From Litsea cubeba (Eukaryota > Streptophyta > Magnoliopsida > Laurales > Lauraceae), in assembly GCA_012931725.1 (NCBI GenBank), contig CM022951.1, positions 36,010,805 through 36,074,804 on the forward strand: 64,000 nucleotides of DNA, written 5' to 3'. The notes below the pieces were generated by a model. It was given only the letters and a program-made list of their open reading frames with translations. It had not been told where the DNA came from and did not search any database. Made by a program: the position numbers and the translations under genes. Positions 43,652 through 53,739 of this stretch are shown here, in pieces (positions within the stretch are counted from its first letter, which is position 1; each line of letters opens with the position of its first letter).

Positions 43652-44790
43652 TGTTGGAATTTGAGATGACTTGAGAAGTCTTTTGATGAATTGAAGAAGT
43701 TAGCATCTCAAGTATTGTTTTGAGTTGGAATTCTTGTCAACACATTGTCACAAACATGATTTTAATAAGCTGGTATTGATAGAGCTGAAGAGAAGAATCA
43801 GAATTGAAACTGTCAGGAATTCAGATTTCCTGAAACAGAGTGACCGGTCGACCGGGCTCTTCATGCGGTCGACCGAGAAAGAAGAAACCTGCAGAAAACA
43901 GTTTCAGGCACCTCTCAGTTATTTTCGTGACACAGTGTGTCTTCGGTCGACCGGGACCCCAGGATGTCGACCGAGCTCGAAAGTTGTCTGTTTCCAGTCA
44001 GTGTCTTCGGTCGACCGAGCAAGGCATGATGTCGACCGAGCATGGGAACCAGAGTTGCGCAGAATTAGAAGTTTTGCACGAAAATTCAGCACTCTTATCT
44101 AATTTGTTTGGGACTCTTTCTAAACGAATTGTAGCCTGTTTTAAATACAATTAAGGGTTACTATAACCTATATAAAGGCATGTATGGGTCGTTCTAAATA
44201 TACACCAGAAGAGAAGAGTTTTAGAGAGAAAATAGAGAGAGTTTTGGAGAGAAGAAGAGTGCTGGTGCTGTGTTGCTGTGTTGCTGCATTATCAGACGTT
44301 TTCTACAGCAATTGTGGACGAGATTATGCTCTAGAAGATGGTGATTCGTCCATGAGTTAAGTGTCTCTCTTTTATGCTTTAGATTTCAATTTGTAAGGGA
44401 TTGAGAGAGAGAGAATTGTAGAGGGGAAGGGCTGTAGACAGAGTTAATCTTCTATTCTATTTTTACATCAAGTTGGTGCTTGGTGTTTGGGGTTTTGGTG
44501 ATCCTATCTGTTGGTGCAGATAAATTGTAAAGGGAGTCGGTGCTTCCTAGATAGTTGGTGCTATCTGAAACTAAGGGTTGGTGCTCTTTGTCGTTGGTGC
44601 GACTAAATAAGATTCAGATCTGTCCCGGATTGGTGTTCGGACAGTCTTTGAACCGTGGACGTAGCCTTTCGGTGAACCACGTTAAATCTGGTGTCATTGT
44701 GTGGTTTGACTTGTTTTGTTGTTGAATTGGACCTGTTTTTAGAAATCACTGATTCACCCCCCCCCCTCTCAGTGATCGCGATATCCAACA
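43652..44790 (+). repeat. 5' LTR of copia element (1,139 bp)
   Basis: U3 carries six GTCGAC-centred motifs (43841..44045). TATATAAAG at 44169..44177 is the likely promoter. The following 450 bp contain repeated TTGGTGCT motifs and a C run before the end. The 125-codon ORF across it is duplicated with the LTR and has no known domain. Confidence 0.93.
43841..44045 (+). promoter_or_regulatory. Six CGGTCGACCG-type dyads in copia U3
   Basis: Three pairs: two motifs about 22 bp apart, repeated three times (near 43845 and 43867; 43946 and 43969; 44011 and 44032). The first of each pair is the fuller palindrome CGGTCGACCG. The second LTR has the same set (49980..50185). Confidence 0.8.
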
Positions 44791-44792
44791 AT

Positions 44793-44804
44793 TGGTATCA
44801 GAGC
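44793..44804 (+). promoter_or_regulatory. Primer-binding site, copia element
   Basis: TGGTATCAGAGC, two bases after the LTR end, complementary to the 3' end of initiator Met tRNA. Confidence 0.92.
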
Positions 44805-44856
44805 GAGGTTCCCTTGATCAGTTTAATACGCTAAGGGTGATCTCTTGTCAAATCAC

Positions 44857-45510
44857 ATGGCAGTCAATACAGGGAATATGAAAGCACCTCTGTTTGATGG
44901 TTCTAATTACTCCTTTTGGAAGATTAGGATGCAAGCCTTCATCAAATCTCTTGGCTATGATGTTTGGGAGGCTGTCAGAGCCGGTTACAATGCTGCCACC
45001 GTACCCAATGATACAGCATCGAAGAAGTTGGCAGACAATGACTCCAAGGCGCAGAATGCACTCTTTAGTGGCCTTGTGGACAGCGAGCTTGTCAAAGTAA
45101 TTGCATGCAAAACAGCCAAGGAAATTTGGGACAAGTTGCAAAGCATACATGAAGGTGATGAGAAGATTAAAGAAGCCAAATTGCAAACTCATCGCTCTCA
45201 ATTCGAGTCTCTTCGCATGGAGGAAAGCGAGAATGTTGACTCGTATATGCAACGAGTGAATGAAGTCACGAATGACATTCGTGGACTAGGGGAGGAGATT
45301 AAAGAGCCGGTCATCGTCAAAAAGGTTCTAAGATCTCTTCTTCCCCCGTTTGATTCAAAAGTCTCAGCCATTGAAGAAGCCAAAGATCTGAATGCATTTT
45401 CCATGGATGAATTACATGGTTCTCTAACTGCCTATGAGATGCGCATAGGAAAGACATCTTCATCTGATAAAGAAGCGGCCTTCAAATTTCAGAAAAAGGG
45501 GCAAAGCTAA
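44857..45510 (+). CDS. gag: gag N-terminal part, copia element
   Basis: ATG at 44857 starts MAVNTGNMKAPLFDGSNYSF, then WKIRMQAFIKSLGYDVWEAV, a plant copia gag (UBN2-type) that forms the particle shell. KVIACKTAKEIWDKLQSIHE and VKKVLRSLLPPFD are typical. The frame closes at TAA 45508..45510 because of one extra G in the GGGG run at 45498..45501. The rest of gag lies in the next frame from about 45503. An in-frame TTG at 44845 is an unlikely start. Confidence 0.9.
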   Translation: MAVNTGNMKAPLFDGSNYSFWKIRMQAFIKSLGYDVWEAVRAGYNAATVPNDTASKKLADNDSKAQNALFSGLVDSELVKVIACKTAKEIWDKLQSIHEGDEKIKEAKLQTHRSQFESLRMEESENVDSYMQRVNEVTNDIRGLGEEIKEPVIVKKVLRSLLPPFDSKVSAIEEAKDLNAFSMDELHGSLTAYEMRIGKTSSSDKEAAFKFQKKGQS

Positions 45511-47353
45511 AAACTTTCTATGTCAACAAGATGACAGCACGTCTGAATCTTCAGACGATGATGAATCAACCGAAGCTCTCTTCATGGTCACTGTTGAAGA
45601 AGAAGAAGAGCTAGATCCGGAAGAGGATGAGGAGGCTGAAGTCAATCTTGAAGAGGAACTCATAGCCGCACTTGAGGAGCTTAGCATGGAACGCAAATCA
45701 AGTAAGAAAAATCTGAAACTTCTCCATGAATCTGAAAGTTCTATTATTGCTTTGAAAACTCAAGTAGAAGAATATAAAAGAATGGTAGAAGTCCTTGAAA
45801 ACCAAATAAGTATCAAAAAGGAAGAGGCTATGAAACTTGAAACTGAGATCGCTAGAGCAAAGGCTGAAAATTTGGAAAATAGCAAAAAACTCAAAGCGCT
45901 CCAAGCGATTGAAGGGACTATGAAACTCAATGAACTACTGAAAGTTCAAAGACCTGCCCACTTCAGATTTGGTCTAGGATTTGAGAAAGGAGAATCCTCT
46001 AAGATTGCACCTCCTGAAAAGAAAGAGCTTGTGAAGCAAGTCACTGCACCTTCTAACTCTATGAAGCTCACTCAACCTAGAAAGGAGTCCATTCCTGTTA
46101 GAAAGGTAATGAAGACTAACCAGCCACAAAGAAGATACAAATTCTATGGTTATTGCTTTCATTGTAATATGTTTGGACATAAAAGAGCTGATTGCAAATT
46201 CTATGTAAGAAACAACCCATTTGTGACTAGGAATCCCTTTTCAATCCTAAGTAGCCACAAAATTGAGTGCTATATGTGTCATAATTATGGACACTTGGCT
46301 AGGGATTGTAGGTTGCATATTGCTAACAAATTTCAGGTTGAAAAGAAACCCAAGTTAGTCAAGGCTTGGAGAGCAAAGCAAAGTGCAGAAAGTCTCAAAG
46401 AATCTCTCATTGTGCAAACGGCATTCAATGCACAAAAGAAGACAGCACCATGGGTCCTTGATAGTGGTTGTTCAAGCCATATGACTGGTGATAAAGAGAA
46501 ATTCATCAAATTACAGCACTATGAAGGCGGTTCAGTGAAATTTGGCAACAATGATGGTGCCAAAATCTGCGGAAAAGGTGTTATTCAGCTTATGGCAAAC
46601 AAGATCAGATCGGAAGAAGTCTTATATGTGTCTGGATTGAGATACAACCTGCTTAGTGTGAGCCAGATCTGTGACAAGGGTCATGAAGTTATCTTCACAA
46701 AGAATGGGTTTGCCATCAAGAAGAGTAGCAACGGCAAAACAGTGGCAACTGGATCAAGAACTGCTGGAAATCTCTATACATTGTCAGATGGAGCTGAAAA
46801 GACCTGCTTGATGAGTCGGACAGAGGAAAGTTGGTTGTGGCACAAACGCCTTGGGCATCTATGCTTTGATAACATGTCAAAGATTTGCAATTCAAAGGCT
46901 GTAAGAGGCATGTCTAAAGTTGAAAAGCCTTCCAATCCCATTTGCGACTCTTGCCAAAAGGGAAAGCAAACGAGGGTTATGTTTAAGTCAAAGGAGCATC
47001 ATTCCAAGAAACCTCTTGAGCTAGTGCACACTGATCTCTGTGGACCGATGCGAACTCAAAGCACCAATGGAGATAAGTATTTCATGTTATGCATTGATGA
47101 TTATACTCGTATGACATGGGTATTGTTTCTTAAGCATAAGCATCAAGCACTTGATCGTTTTAAAGTGTTTAAAGCACAGGTTGAAAATCAATTGGAAAAA
47201 CGCATCAAGATTTTAAGGTCTGATCGTGGAGGCGAGTTCACATCTGAAGAGTTCACTAAATATTGTGAACATCATGGCATTCAAAGACAGTACTCAGCCC
47301 CTAGAACTCCACAGCAAAATGGAGTTGTGGAACGGAAGAATCGCACCGTATAA
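45503..47353 (+). CDS. pol: gag C-terminus, protease and integrase N-part, copia element
   Basis: After an acidic and coiled-coil-like stretch come two zinc knuckles, CFHCNMFGHKRADC and CYMCHNYGHLARDC (near 46155 and 46270). The protease active site WVLDSGCSSHMTGD is near 46451. The integrase zinc region runs from LWHKRLGHLCFDNM to CDSCQKGKQTR, and the core has LVHTDLCGP (Asp), ILRSDRGGEF (Asp) and QQNGVVERKNR (Glu). The TAA at 47351..47353 directly follows; the frame continues in phase at 47354, so this is a single nonsense change, probably C to T in a Gln codon. The first ATG in frame, 45584, is not a natural start. Confidence 0.93.
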   Translation, partial: KAKNFLCQQDDSTSESSDDDESTEALFMVTVEEEEELDPEEDEEAEVNLEEELIAALEELSMERKSSKKNLKLLHESESSIIALKTQVEEYKRMVEVLENQISIKKEEAMKLETEIARAKAENLENSKKLKALQAIEGTMKLNELLKVQRPAHFRFGLGFEKGESSKIAPPEKKELVKQVTAPSNSMKLTQPRKESIPVRKVMKTNQPQRRYKFYGYCFHCNMFGHKRADCKFYVRNNPFVTRNPFSILSSHKIECYMCHNYGHLARDCRLHIANKFQVEKKPKLVKAWRAKQSAESLKESLIVQTAFNAQKKTAPWVLDSGCSSHMTGDKEKFIKLQHYEGGSVKFGNNDGAKICGKGVIQLMANKIRSEEVLYVSGLRYNLLSVSQICDKGHEVIFTKNGFAIKKSSNGKTVATGSRTAGNLYTLSDGAEKTCLMSRTEESWLWHKRLGHLCFDNMSKICNSKAVRGMSKVEKPSNPICDSCQKGKQTRVMFKSKEHHSKKPLELVHTDLCGPMRTQSTNGDKYFMLCIDDYTRMTWVLFLKHKHQALDRFKVFKAQVENQLEKRIKILRSDRGGEFTSEEFTKYCEHHGIQRQYSAPRTPQQNGVVERKNRTV

Positions 47354-49474
47354 GAGATGGCTCGTACGATGCTAAGTGAAAGCAAGATGGCTGACAAGTA
47401 TTGGAAAGAGGCAATTCATACGGCTGTATACATTCAAAACCGATGCTTGATCAGGCCACATGAAGACAAAACTCCCTATGAGCTATGGTTTGGAAGAAAA
47501 GCAACAGTCAAGCACTTCAAAGTCTTCGGCAGCAAGTGTTACATCAAGCGGCTCGAACAAAATCCGGGCAAATTTGAAGAGAGAGCTGACGAAGGTATAT
47601 TTCTGGGTTACTCCTCTACTAGCAAGGCATATAGGTGTCTTAACAAAAGAACCAGAAAAATCATAGAAAGTGCTGATGTGAGAATAGATGAGAATATTGA
47701 ACCAAAGAATGCAACTCATAATGACAGTCCAGTTTATGAGGACTCGAGTGAGATTGATGATGAGATGGCTGAATCTAATGATTCTGAGAAATCAAAGGAT
47801 GACTCAGAAGATACTTCACCTAAGAAGCACAGCACTTGGGTAGAGCAACACCCTAAGGATCAAATCATTGGAGATCCTAAGGCAGGCATTCAAACTAGAC
47901 AAAGTGTAGTTAGCAATTACTCACTTGTGTCCACCATTGAACCCAAGACTGTGGCTGAAGCCAGTCTCGATGATAGTTGGTTGAAATCTATGCATGAGGA
48001 GTTGGAGCAAATTGAGAAGAACTCCACATGGGAACTTGTTCCTAGACCTACTGATAAGAATGTTATTGGTACTAAATGGGTCTTTCGGAATAAGCTGAAT
48101 GAAGATGGTCAAGTCATTAGAAACAAAGCAAGGTTGGTTTGTAAAGGCTATGCTCAAGTTGAAGGCATAGATTTTGAAGAGACCTTTGCACCGGTAGCTC
48201 GTCTGGAAGCTATTCGTATGTTTCTTGCATTGGCAGCATACAAAACCTTCAAGGTATTTCAGATGGACGTAAAGTCAGCTTTCTTGAATGGTTTACTTGA
48301 AGAAGAGGTCTACATTGAGCAACCTGATGGTTTTCTCATCAGCAAAAATTCAGATCTAGTGTGCAAGTTGAAAAAGGCTCTTTATGGACTGAAAGAAGCG
48401 CCAAGGGCATGGTATGCAAGGCTGGATCTCTATCTCCGCAAGATCGGTTTTGGAAAAGGAATGGTTGATAGCAATCTGTATGTCAAAACTGAGTTAAGCA
48501 AACAGCTGGTTGTCATTGTTTATGTTGATGACATAATCTTTGGTGGCAATGATGAGGAGATGTGCAGGAATTTCGCTGAAGAGATGAAGAAAGAATTTGA
48601 GATGTCAATGCTTGGAGAACTAAAGTTCTTTCTTGGTTTACAAGTTCAGCAGCTGAAACATGGTATCTTCATATCACAAATGAAGTACATTAAGGAAATG
48701 CTGAAACGGTTCAATATGGAAGACAGCAAGCCAGTGAGCACACCAATGTCAACGAACACGAAGCTTAGCAAAGATGATAAGGCCTCGTCCGTTGATCATA
48801 CCACCTATCGCTCTATGATAGGAAGCTTGCTCTACTTGACTGCTACAAGACCAGATCTTCTACAAGCAGTATGTATGGTTGCACGTTTTCAAGCAGCACC
48901 AACTGAAACGCACCTTACAGCAGTGAAACGAATCTTTCGATATCTGAAAGGTACTATGGAGCTTGGTATCTGGTATCCCAAAGGCAAATCCTTCACTCTA
49001 GTTGCATATTCTGATGCCGATTGGGCTGGATGCGTAGATGATCGCAAGAGTACTAGCGGCGGCGCATTTTATCTTGGAGAAAGATTAGTTGCTTGGCACA
49101 GTAAGAAGCAAGACTCAGTATCCCTTTCGACAGCGGAAGCGGAATATATTGCAGCGGCAACTTGTTGTACGCAAGTGTTATGGATGCGGCAAATGCTCTC
49201 TGATCTAGGAGTTCCTACAACGGATCCTACGCCGATCCTATGTGACAACACGAGTGCAATTCATATATCTAAGAATCCTGTTCAGCACTCTCGAACAAAG
49301 CATGTAGCAATTCGTTATCACTTTCTTAAAGACAAAGTTGCTGATGGAGAGGTCAAGTTGGAGTATGTTCCAACAACTGAGCAAGTGGCTGATATTTTCA
49401 CGAAACCTCTGCCAAAGGAAGTCTTCGAGTATCTCCGGAAAAAGTTAGGAGTTACTCACTCTCCTAAACCGTAG
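47354..49474 (+). CDS. pol: integrase C-part, reverse transcriptase and RNase H, copia element
   Basis: Same frame as the upstream ORF. EMARTMLSESKMADKYWKEA completes the integrase core. The copia reverse transcriptase follows: TKWVFRNKLNEDGQVIRNKA, FQMDVKSAFLNGLLEEEVYI (first Asp) and VIVYVDDIIFGGND (catalytic Asp pair, near 48515). RNase H has AYSDADWAGCVDDRKSTSGG, SLSTAEAEYIAAA and CDNTSAIHISKNPVQHSRTK, and ends KPLPKEVFEYLRKKLGVTH. No breaks were seen. Catalytic residues are all present, so this half could be functional if translated. Confidence 0.95.
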   Translation, partial: EMARTMLSESKMADKYWKEAIHTAVYIQNRCLIRPHEDKTPYELWFGRKATVKHFKVFGSKCYIKRLEQNPGKFEERADEGIFLGYSSTSKAYRCLNKRTRKIIESADVRIDENIEPKNATHNDSPVYEDSSEIDDEMAESNDSEKSKDDSEDTSPKKHSTWVEQHPKDQIIGDPKAGIQTRQSVVSNYSLVSTIEPKTVAEASLDDSWLKSMHEELEQIEKNSTWELVPRPTDKNVIGTKWVFRNKLNEDGQVIRNKARLVCKGYAQVEGIDFEETFAPVARLEAIRMFLALAAYKTFKVFQMDVKSAFLNGLLEEEVYIEQPDGFLISKNSDLVCKLKKALYGLKEAPRAWYARLDLYLRKIGFGKGMVDSNLYVKTELSKQLVVIVYVDDIIFGGNDEEMCRNFAEEMKKEFEMSMLGELKFFLGLQVQQLKHGIFISQMKYIKEMLKRFNMEDSKPVSTPMSTNTKLSKDDKASSVDHTTYRSMIGSLLYLTATRPDLLQAVCMVARFQAAPTETHLTAVKRIFRYLKGTMELGIWYPKGKSFTLVAYSDADWAGCVDDRKSTSGGAFYLGERLVAWHSKKQDSVSLSTAEAEYIAAATCCTQVLWMRQMLSDLGVPTTDPTPILCDNTSAIHISKNPVQHSRTKHVAIRYHFLKDKVADGEVKLEYVPTTEQVADIFTKPLPKEVFEYLRKKLGVTHSPKP

Positions 49475-49554
49475 GAGTTGTGCTTGAAAGGGGGAGCAAT
49501 GCATTCATTGAATATCCTATTCGCTCCTCGGTTTGGTCCCTTTGGACTTGTTGT

Positions 49555-49655
49555 CAAAGGGGGAGAGATGTTATGCTATGAAAGCTAGGGAGAGATGTTA
49601 TGCTATGATAGCAAGGAGAGATGTTAGGCTATGAAAGCTAGGGGGAGATTGTTGA
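49555..49655 (+). repeat. ~30-bp tandem repeats after copia pol
   Basis: Three copies of GAGAGATGTTATGCTATGA with AAGCTAGGG or AGCAAGG between; two begin after GGGGGAGA or GGGAGA, similar to the polypurine tract. Confidence 0.85.
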
Positions 49656-49776
49656 AAATGCACGGTTGTTATTTCAGAATTTCAGAATTGGTTCCAAGTG
49701 AGTGTTGAAAAGAACTTGGAAGAGCTGCAAGCTGGAGTTGAAAGTGTTGAAATTCCAATAGTGTTGCCAACAATTC

Positions 49777-49789
49777 CAAAGGGGGAGAT
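49777..49789 (+). promoter_or_regulatory. Polypurine tract, copia element
   Basis: CCAAAGGGGGAGATT directly before the 3' LTR start TGTTGGAATT. Confidence 0.88.
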
Positions 49790-50935
49790 TGTTGGAATTT
49801 GAGATGACTTGAGAAGTCTTTTGATGAATTGAAGAAGTTAGCATCTCAAGTATTGTTTTGAGTTGGAATTCTTGTCAACACATTGTCACAAACATGATTT
49901 TAATAAGCTGGTATTGATAGAGCTGAAGAGAAGAATCAGAATTGAAACTGTCAGGAATTCAGATTTCCTGAAACAGAGTGACCGGTCGACCGGGCTCTTC
50001 ATGCGGTCGACCGAGAAAGAAGAAACCTGCAGAAAACAGTTTCAGGCACCTCTCAGTTATTTTCGTGACACAGTGTGTCTTCGGTCGACCGGGACCCCAG
50101 GATGTCGACCGAGCTCGAAAGTTGTCTGTTTCCAGTCAGTGTCTTCGGTCGACCGAGCAAGGCATGATGTCGACCGAGCACGGGAACCAGAGTTGCGCAG
50201 AATTAGAAGTTTTGCACGAAAATTCAGCACTCTTATCTAATTTGTTTGGGACTCTTTCTAAACGAATTGTAGCCTATTTTAAATACAATTAAGGGTTACT
50301 ATAACCTATATAAAGGCATGTATGGGTCGTTCTAAATATACACCAGAAGAGAAGAGTTTTAGAGAGAAAATAGAGAGAGTTTTGGAGAGAAGAAGAGTGC
50401 TGGTGCTGTGTTGCTGTGTTGCTGCATTATCAGACGTTTTCTACAGCAATTGTGGACGAGATTATGCTCTAGAAGATGGTGATTCGTCCATGAGTTAAGT
50501 GTCTCTTTTTTATGCTTTAGATTTCAATTTGTAAGGGATTGAGAGAGAGAGAATTGTAGAGGGGAAGGGCTGTAGACAGAGTTAATCTTCTATTCTGTTT
50601 TTACATCAAGTTGGTGCTTGGTGTTTGGGGTTTTGGTGATCCTATCTGTTGGTGCAGATAAATTGTAAAGGGAGTCGGTGCTTCCTAGATAGTTGGTGCT
50701 ATCTGAAACTAAGGGTTGGTGCTCTTTGTAGTTGGTGCGACTAAATAAGATTCAGATCTGTCCCGGATTGGTGTTCGGACAGTCTTTGAACCGTGGACGT
50801 AGCCTTTCGGTGAACCACGTTAAATCTGGTGTCATTGTGTGGTTTGACTTGTTTTGTTGTTGAATTGGACCTGTTTTTAGAAATCACTGATTCATCCCCC
50901 CCCCCCCCCCCTCTCAGTGATCGCGATATCCAACA
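49790..50935 (+). repeat. 3' LTR of copia element (1,146 bp)
   Basis: Nearly identical to 43652..44790; the main difference is a longer C run near 50896..50911. Confidence 0.95.
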
Positions 50936-51960
50936 AACTTGTTCAAAGGTGCTGCAATGGATGAAAATCCTTGTACAAATCTTCTAGAGTAACCCGCTAA
51001 ACCCAGAAAACTCCTAATCTCAGACACATTCTTCGGCCTCTCCCAATTGATGACTGCTTCTATCTTTGCTGGATCAACTGCTAGTCCTTCTCTAGTGATG
51101 ATGTGACCCAAAAAGGTGACTTGTTCTAGCCAAAACTCGCATTTCCCAAGCTTCGCATACAATTGATTATCTCTCAACAATTGGAATGAAGTCCTCAAGT
51201 GCTGCTCATGGTCTTCCTCGACTTGGAATACACCAATATGTCATCAATAAAGACAACTTTGAACTGATCTAGATAGGGTGCGAAGATCTTGTTCATAAGG
51301 GCTATAAATACCGCTGGTGCATTCGTCAGTCCAAAGGGCATCACAAAAATTCATAGTGCCCATATCTAGTCCGGAAAGCTGTCTTCGGGATGTCTGATTC
51401 TTTAACTCTCAACTGATGATATCCGGACCTCAAATCTATCTTTGAGAAAAATTATGTTCCTTGCAACTGGTCAAATAACTCGTCTATCCTTGTCAAAGGA
51501 TACTTGTTCTTGATGGTCACTTGGTTTAATTTTCTGTAGTCTATACACATCCTCAAGCTTCCATCCTTCTTCTTGACAAATAGTACTGGGGCTCCTTATG
51601 GTGAAACACTTGGCCTGACAAAGCCTTTTTCTAGCAACTCTTGTAACTATAATTTTAGCTCACCCAACTCTACAGGAGCCATTCTGTATGGAGCAATAGA
51701 AATCGGTGCAGTCCCTGGCATCAATTCTATTGTGAATCCAACCTCTCTGACAGGTGGTAAACCTGGAATTTCTTCCGGAAAAACATCGGGAAATTCGCAC
51801 ACTACAGGGATGTTCTCTACCCCTTGGGACTGTTCATCCTTTGTGATAAATGCAATGAATCCTTCACATCCCGATCTCAACAATTTAGCTACAGAAAGAG
51901 TTGGAATAAACTTAGCCGGAGAAACCCTTTTATCTCCCTAAAATTTCACTCCGGAGGATA
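50936..51960 (-). pseudogene. pol: reverse transcriptase, gypsy element
   Basis: On the - strand: PDVFPEEIPGLPPVREVGFT (near 51800), VLFVKKKDGSLRMCIDYRKL (near 51590), FFSKIDLRSGYHQLRV (first Asp), VVFIDDILVYS (catalytic pair, near 51240), and FLGHIITREGLAVDPAKIEA (51125). At least four stops or shifts break it, for example in the GTRYGHYEF region near 51345. The copia element entered exactly at the reverse transcriptase to RNase H joint (LNKF/LTQKN). Confidence 0.85.
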
Positions 51961-52383
51961 TTCCATCCAATCTAAAAGCAATGGTTTTGCTATAGCAGTC
52001 CATGTAGGCATGATGTCCCACTAACCAATCCATGCCTAAAATGACATCGAAGTCATGCATAACTAAGATAATATAAGGTCTGCAGGGAATATGACATCTC
52101 CTATCTTCACTGAGCAACTAGGGTAAAATGTATCACACACAACTTGTTTCCCTACCGGAGTTGTAACAGTCAAAACAAATTCTAACTCTCTAGCAGGCAC
52201 ACTAATCATTCTAGCAAACACAAGAGATATGAAAGAGTGGGTTGATCCCGGATCAAACAACACTTTAGCTTATACTTCACAAATTAAGAGTTTACCTTCC
52301 ACAACATCGACTGCTGCCTCAGCGTCCACTTGGTTGAGGTGATTGAGGCGGCCTTGCTGACGCGGTCTATTCTGGTTCTGATT
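51961..52383 (-). pseudogene. pol: protease, gypsy element
   Basis: VLFDPGSTHSFISLVFARM (frame 52263..52063) is the aspartic protease active site in the D-P-G-S form common in this group. A stop lies just upstream, near 52269, and the frame shifts after ADLILS. Confidence 0.8.
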
Positions 52384-53576
52384 CTACCTTCGTTGCTGCA
52401 CATTCCAATTTTGTTGCGGTGTACGGACATTCTGATTTTGCAGTTGTTGACGAGGCTGCTGATTCTGCTGCGGTCCTGGTTGATTTTGAACTGCTTGCTG
52501 GTTCTGCTGAGGTGTCTGCCTTGGTGGATGCTGAGGTGCCCTATTGCCTTGATTTCTGTTATTTGGACAATCTTTCATTTGGTGATCTGTGCCACCACAC
52601 TTAAAGCATGCATCAATAACTCTATCGCACTGCTGAGAAGGGTGGTTCTTGCCACAATGCTCACACCCACCTTGAGCTTGAGTATTCTGCTGCTTCCTCT
52701 GCCTCTTTTCTTGGTAGGATTTCTGCCCTTGGTATTGCTGTCTCTTCCTCTGATTATCCTTGATGATTTGGTTATTTATATCTTTAAATCTGTAAGCTCT
52801 TTTGATAGCCTCTTGGAAAGTAGCGGGCGGAACAACACCCAAGGCATCCCTCAAGATGATGGGATTGAGTCCATCCATAAACTTGGTAATTTTCTTTTCT
52901 TCTATGTCAATGAGCTCCGGTGCGTAACGAGACAACTTCTCAAATTTTGTAAGATACTCAAGGACTGTCATGTCCTCTTGCTTGAGCAATTGGAACTCTG
53001 TTGCCTTCTGCTTCTCGATGTGGGCAGGGACATACTTTTCACTGAACTGTTGCTTGAAAGAATCACAGGCAATCCCATTATCAATGTTCTGGTAACCATC
53101 TCTCAAAGTCTTCCACCAATATCTGCCAGGCCTGTAAACATAGAAGCTGCTAGGTGGACTCTCTGCCTGCCTGTACACTGAAAGAAATCAAAGATGTTCT
53201 TCGTGTGAGCTCACCAGTCATCAGCTGCCAATGGGTCTTCTTGTCCTGTAAACTCCTTTGGATCTATCTTTCTAAACTTCTCAAATAAGGCATTAGGATC
53301 CCTGTCTCTGTTCTGAATAACAAATTGGGCTCCCACATTAGGCATTGGTTCTGGTCTTCTACCCAAGACTTTTAGTAACTGGCTCTGAACCTGTGTTAAC
53401 TCCTCATCCTTTTTCGCCATCTGTTCTTGAAATCTTACTTGATTCTCATTTGCTCTCTATTGTTTAACCAACATTTGCATGAGCTGCTGAAACTGGCTTG
53501 TCATCTGATTCTTAACCCCACTATCATTATTACTGCCTAATGCATTAGCATTCGCTGGAGGTCTGCGTGGAGCCAT
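52384..53576 (-). pseudogene. gag: gag, gypsy element
   Basis: Likely start ATG at 53576 (MAPRRPPANANALG). A stop near 53457 and another at 53211 break the N-part (RIDPKEFTGQEDPLAADDW region). The open frame 53178..52384 has the capsid-type stretch FKQQFSEKYVPAHIEKQKAT, then CEHCGKNHPSQQC and the zinc knuckle CFKCGGTDHQMKDC, then a Gln-rich tail. Gag packages the element RNA. Two nonsense changes make full-length translation impossible. Confidence 0.85.
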
Positions 53577-53723
53577 AGTGCTGCAAAACAATTTGTTAGT
53601 AGAATAAAATATAATAAATAAGGTGTTCCCAAACCCAATCGATGCTAACTAACGGTAATTCTAGTGAATCCTTGCCACGTTCCTATGTTTCTAATCCAAT
53701 TTTGATTGCCTCAAATATTTCTC

Positions 53724-53735
53724 GCTCTGATACCA
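53724..53735 (-). promoter_or_regulatory. Primer-binding site, gypsy element
   Basis: GCTCTGATACCA on +, i.e. TGGTATCAGAGC on -, complementary to initiator Met tRNA, four bases inside the LTR end. Confidence 0.9.
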
Positions 53736-53739
53736 AGCC

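Larger units (their letters stand above)
43652..50935 (+). mobile_element. Young Ty1/copia element, full length, target duplication AACTT
   Basis: Two LTRs (43652..44790 and 49790..50935) start TGTTGGAATT and end ATATCCAACA, with AACTT at 43647..43651 and 50936..50940. By eye the LTRs differ at about six bases plus a C-run length, so insertion is recent. Order is LTR, Met-tRNA primer site, gag, protease, integrase, reverse transcriptase, RNase H, repeats, polypurine tract, LTR. Integrase before reverse transcriptase is the copia order. Two lesions break the polyprotein: a one-base insertion at 45498..45501 and a stop at 47351. No envelope-like ORF follows pol. Confidence 0.95.

Noticed and set aside
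43725..44102. 125-residue ORF in both copia LTRs
   Set aside because: It is duplicated because the LTR is duplicated, spans the palindrome cluster and has no domain or promoter before it.
44848..45252. 134-residue - strand ORF opposite copia gag
   Set aside because: Shadow frame of gag; no promoter or domain, unlike the Tat antisense gene.
49475..49790. Possible envelope-like ORF after copia pol
   Set aside because: Only about 300 bp with tandem repeats and no open frame.
52330..53181. 283-residue + strand ORF opposite gypsy gag
   Set aside because: Shadow of the Gln-rich gag tail, giving Leu-rich nonsense; no conserved domain.
53724..53735. Possible tRNA gene remnant
   Set aside because: Only the 12-nt primer-binding complement is present; no cloverleaf can be formed.
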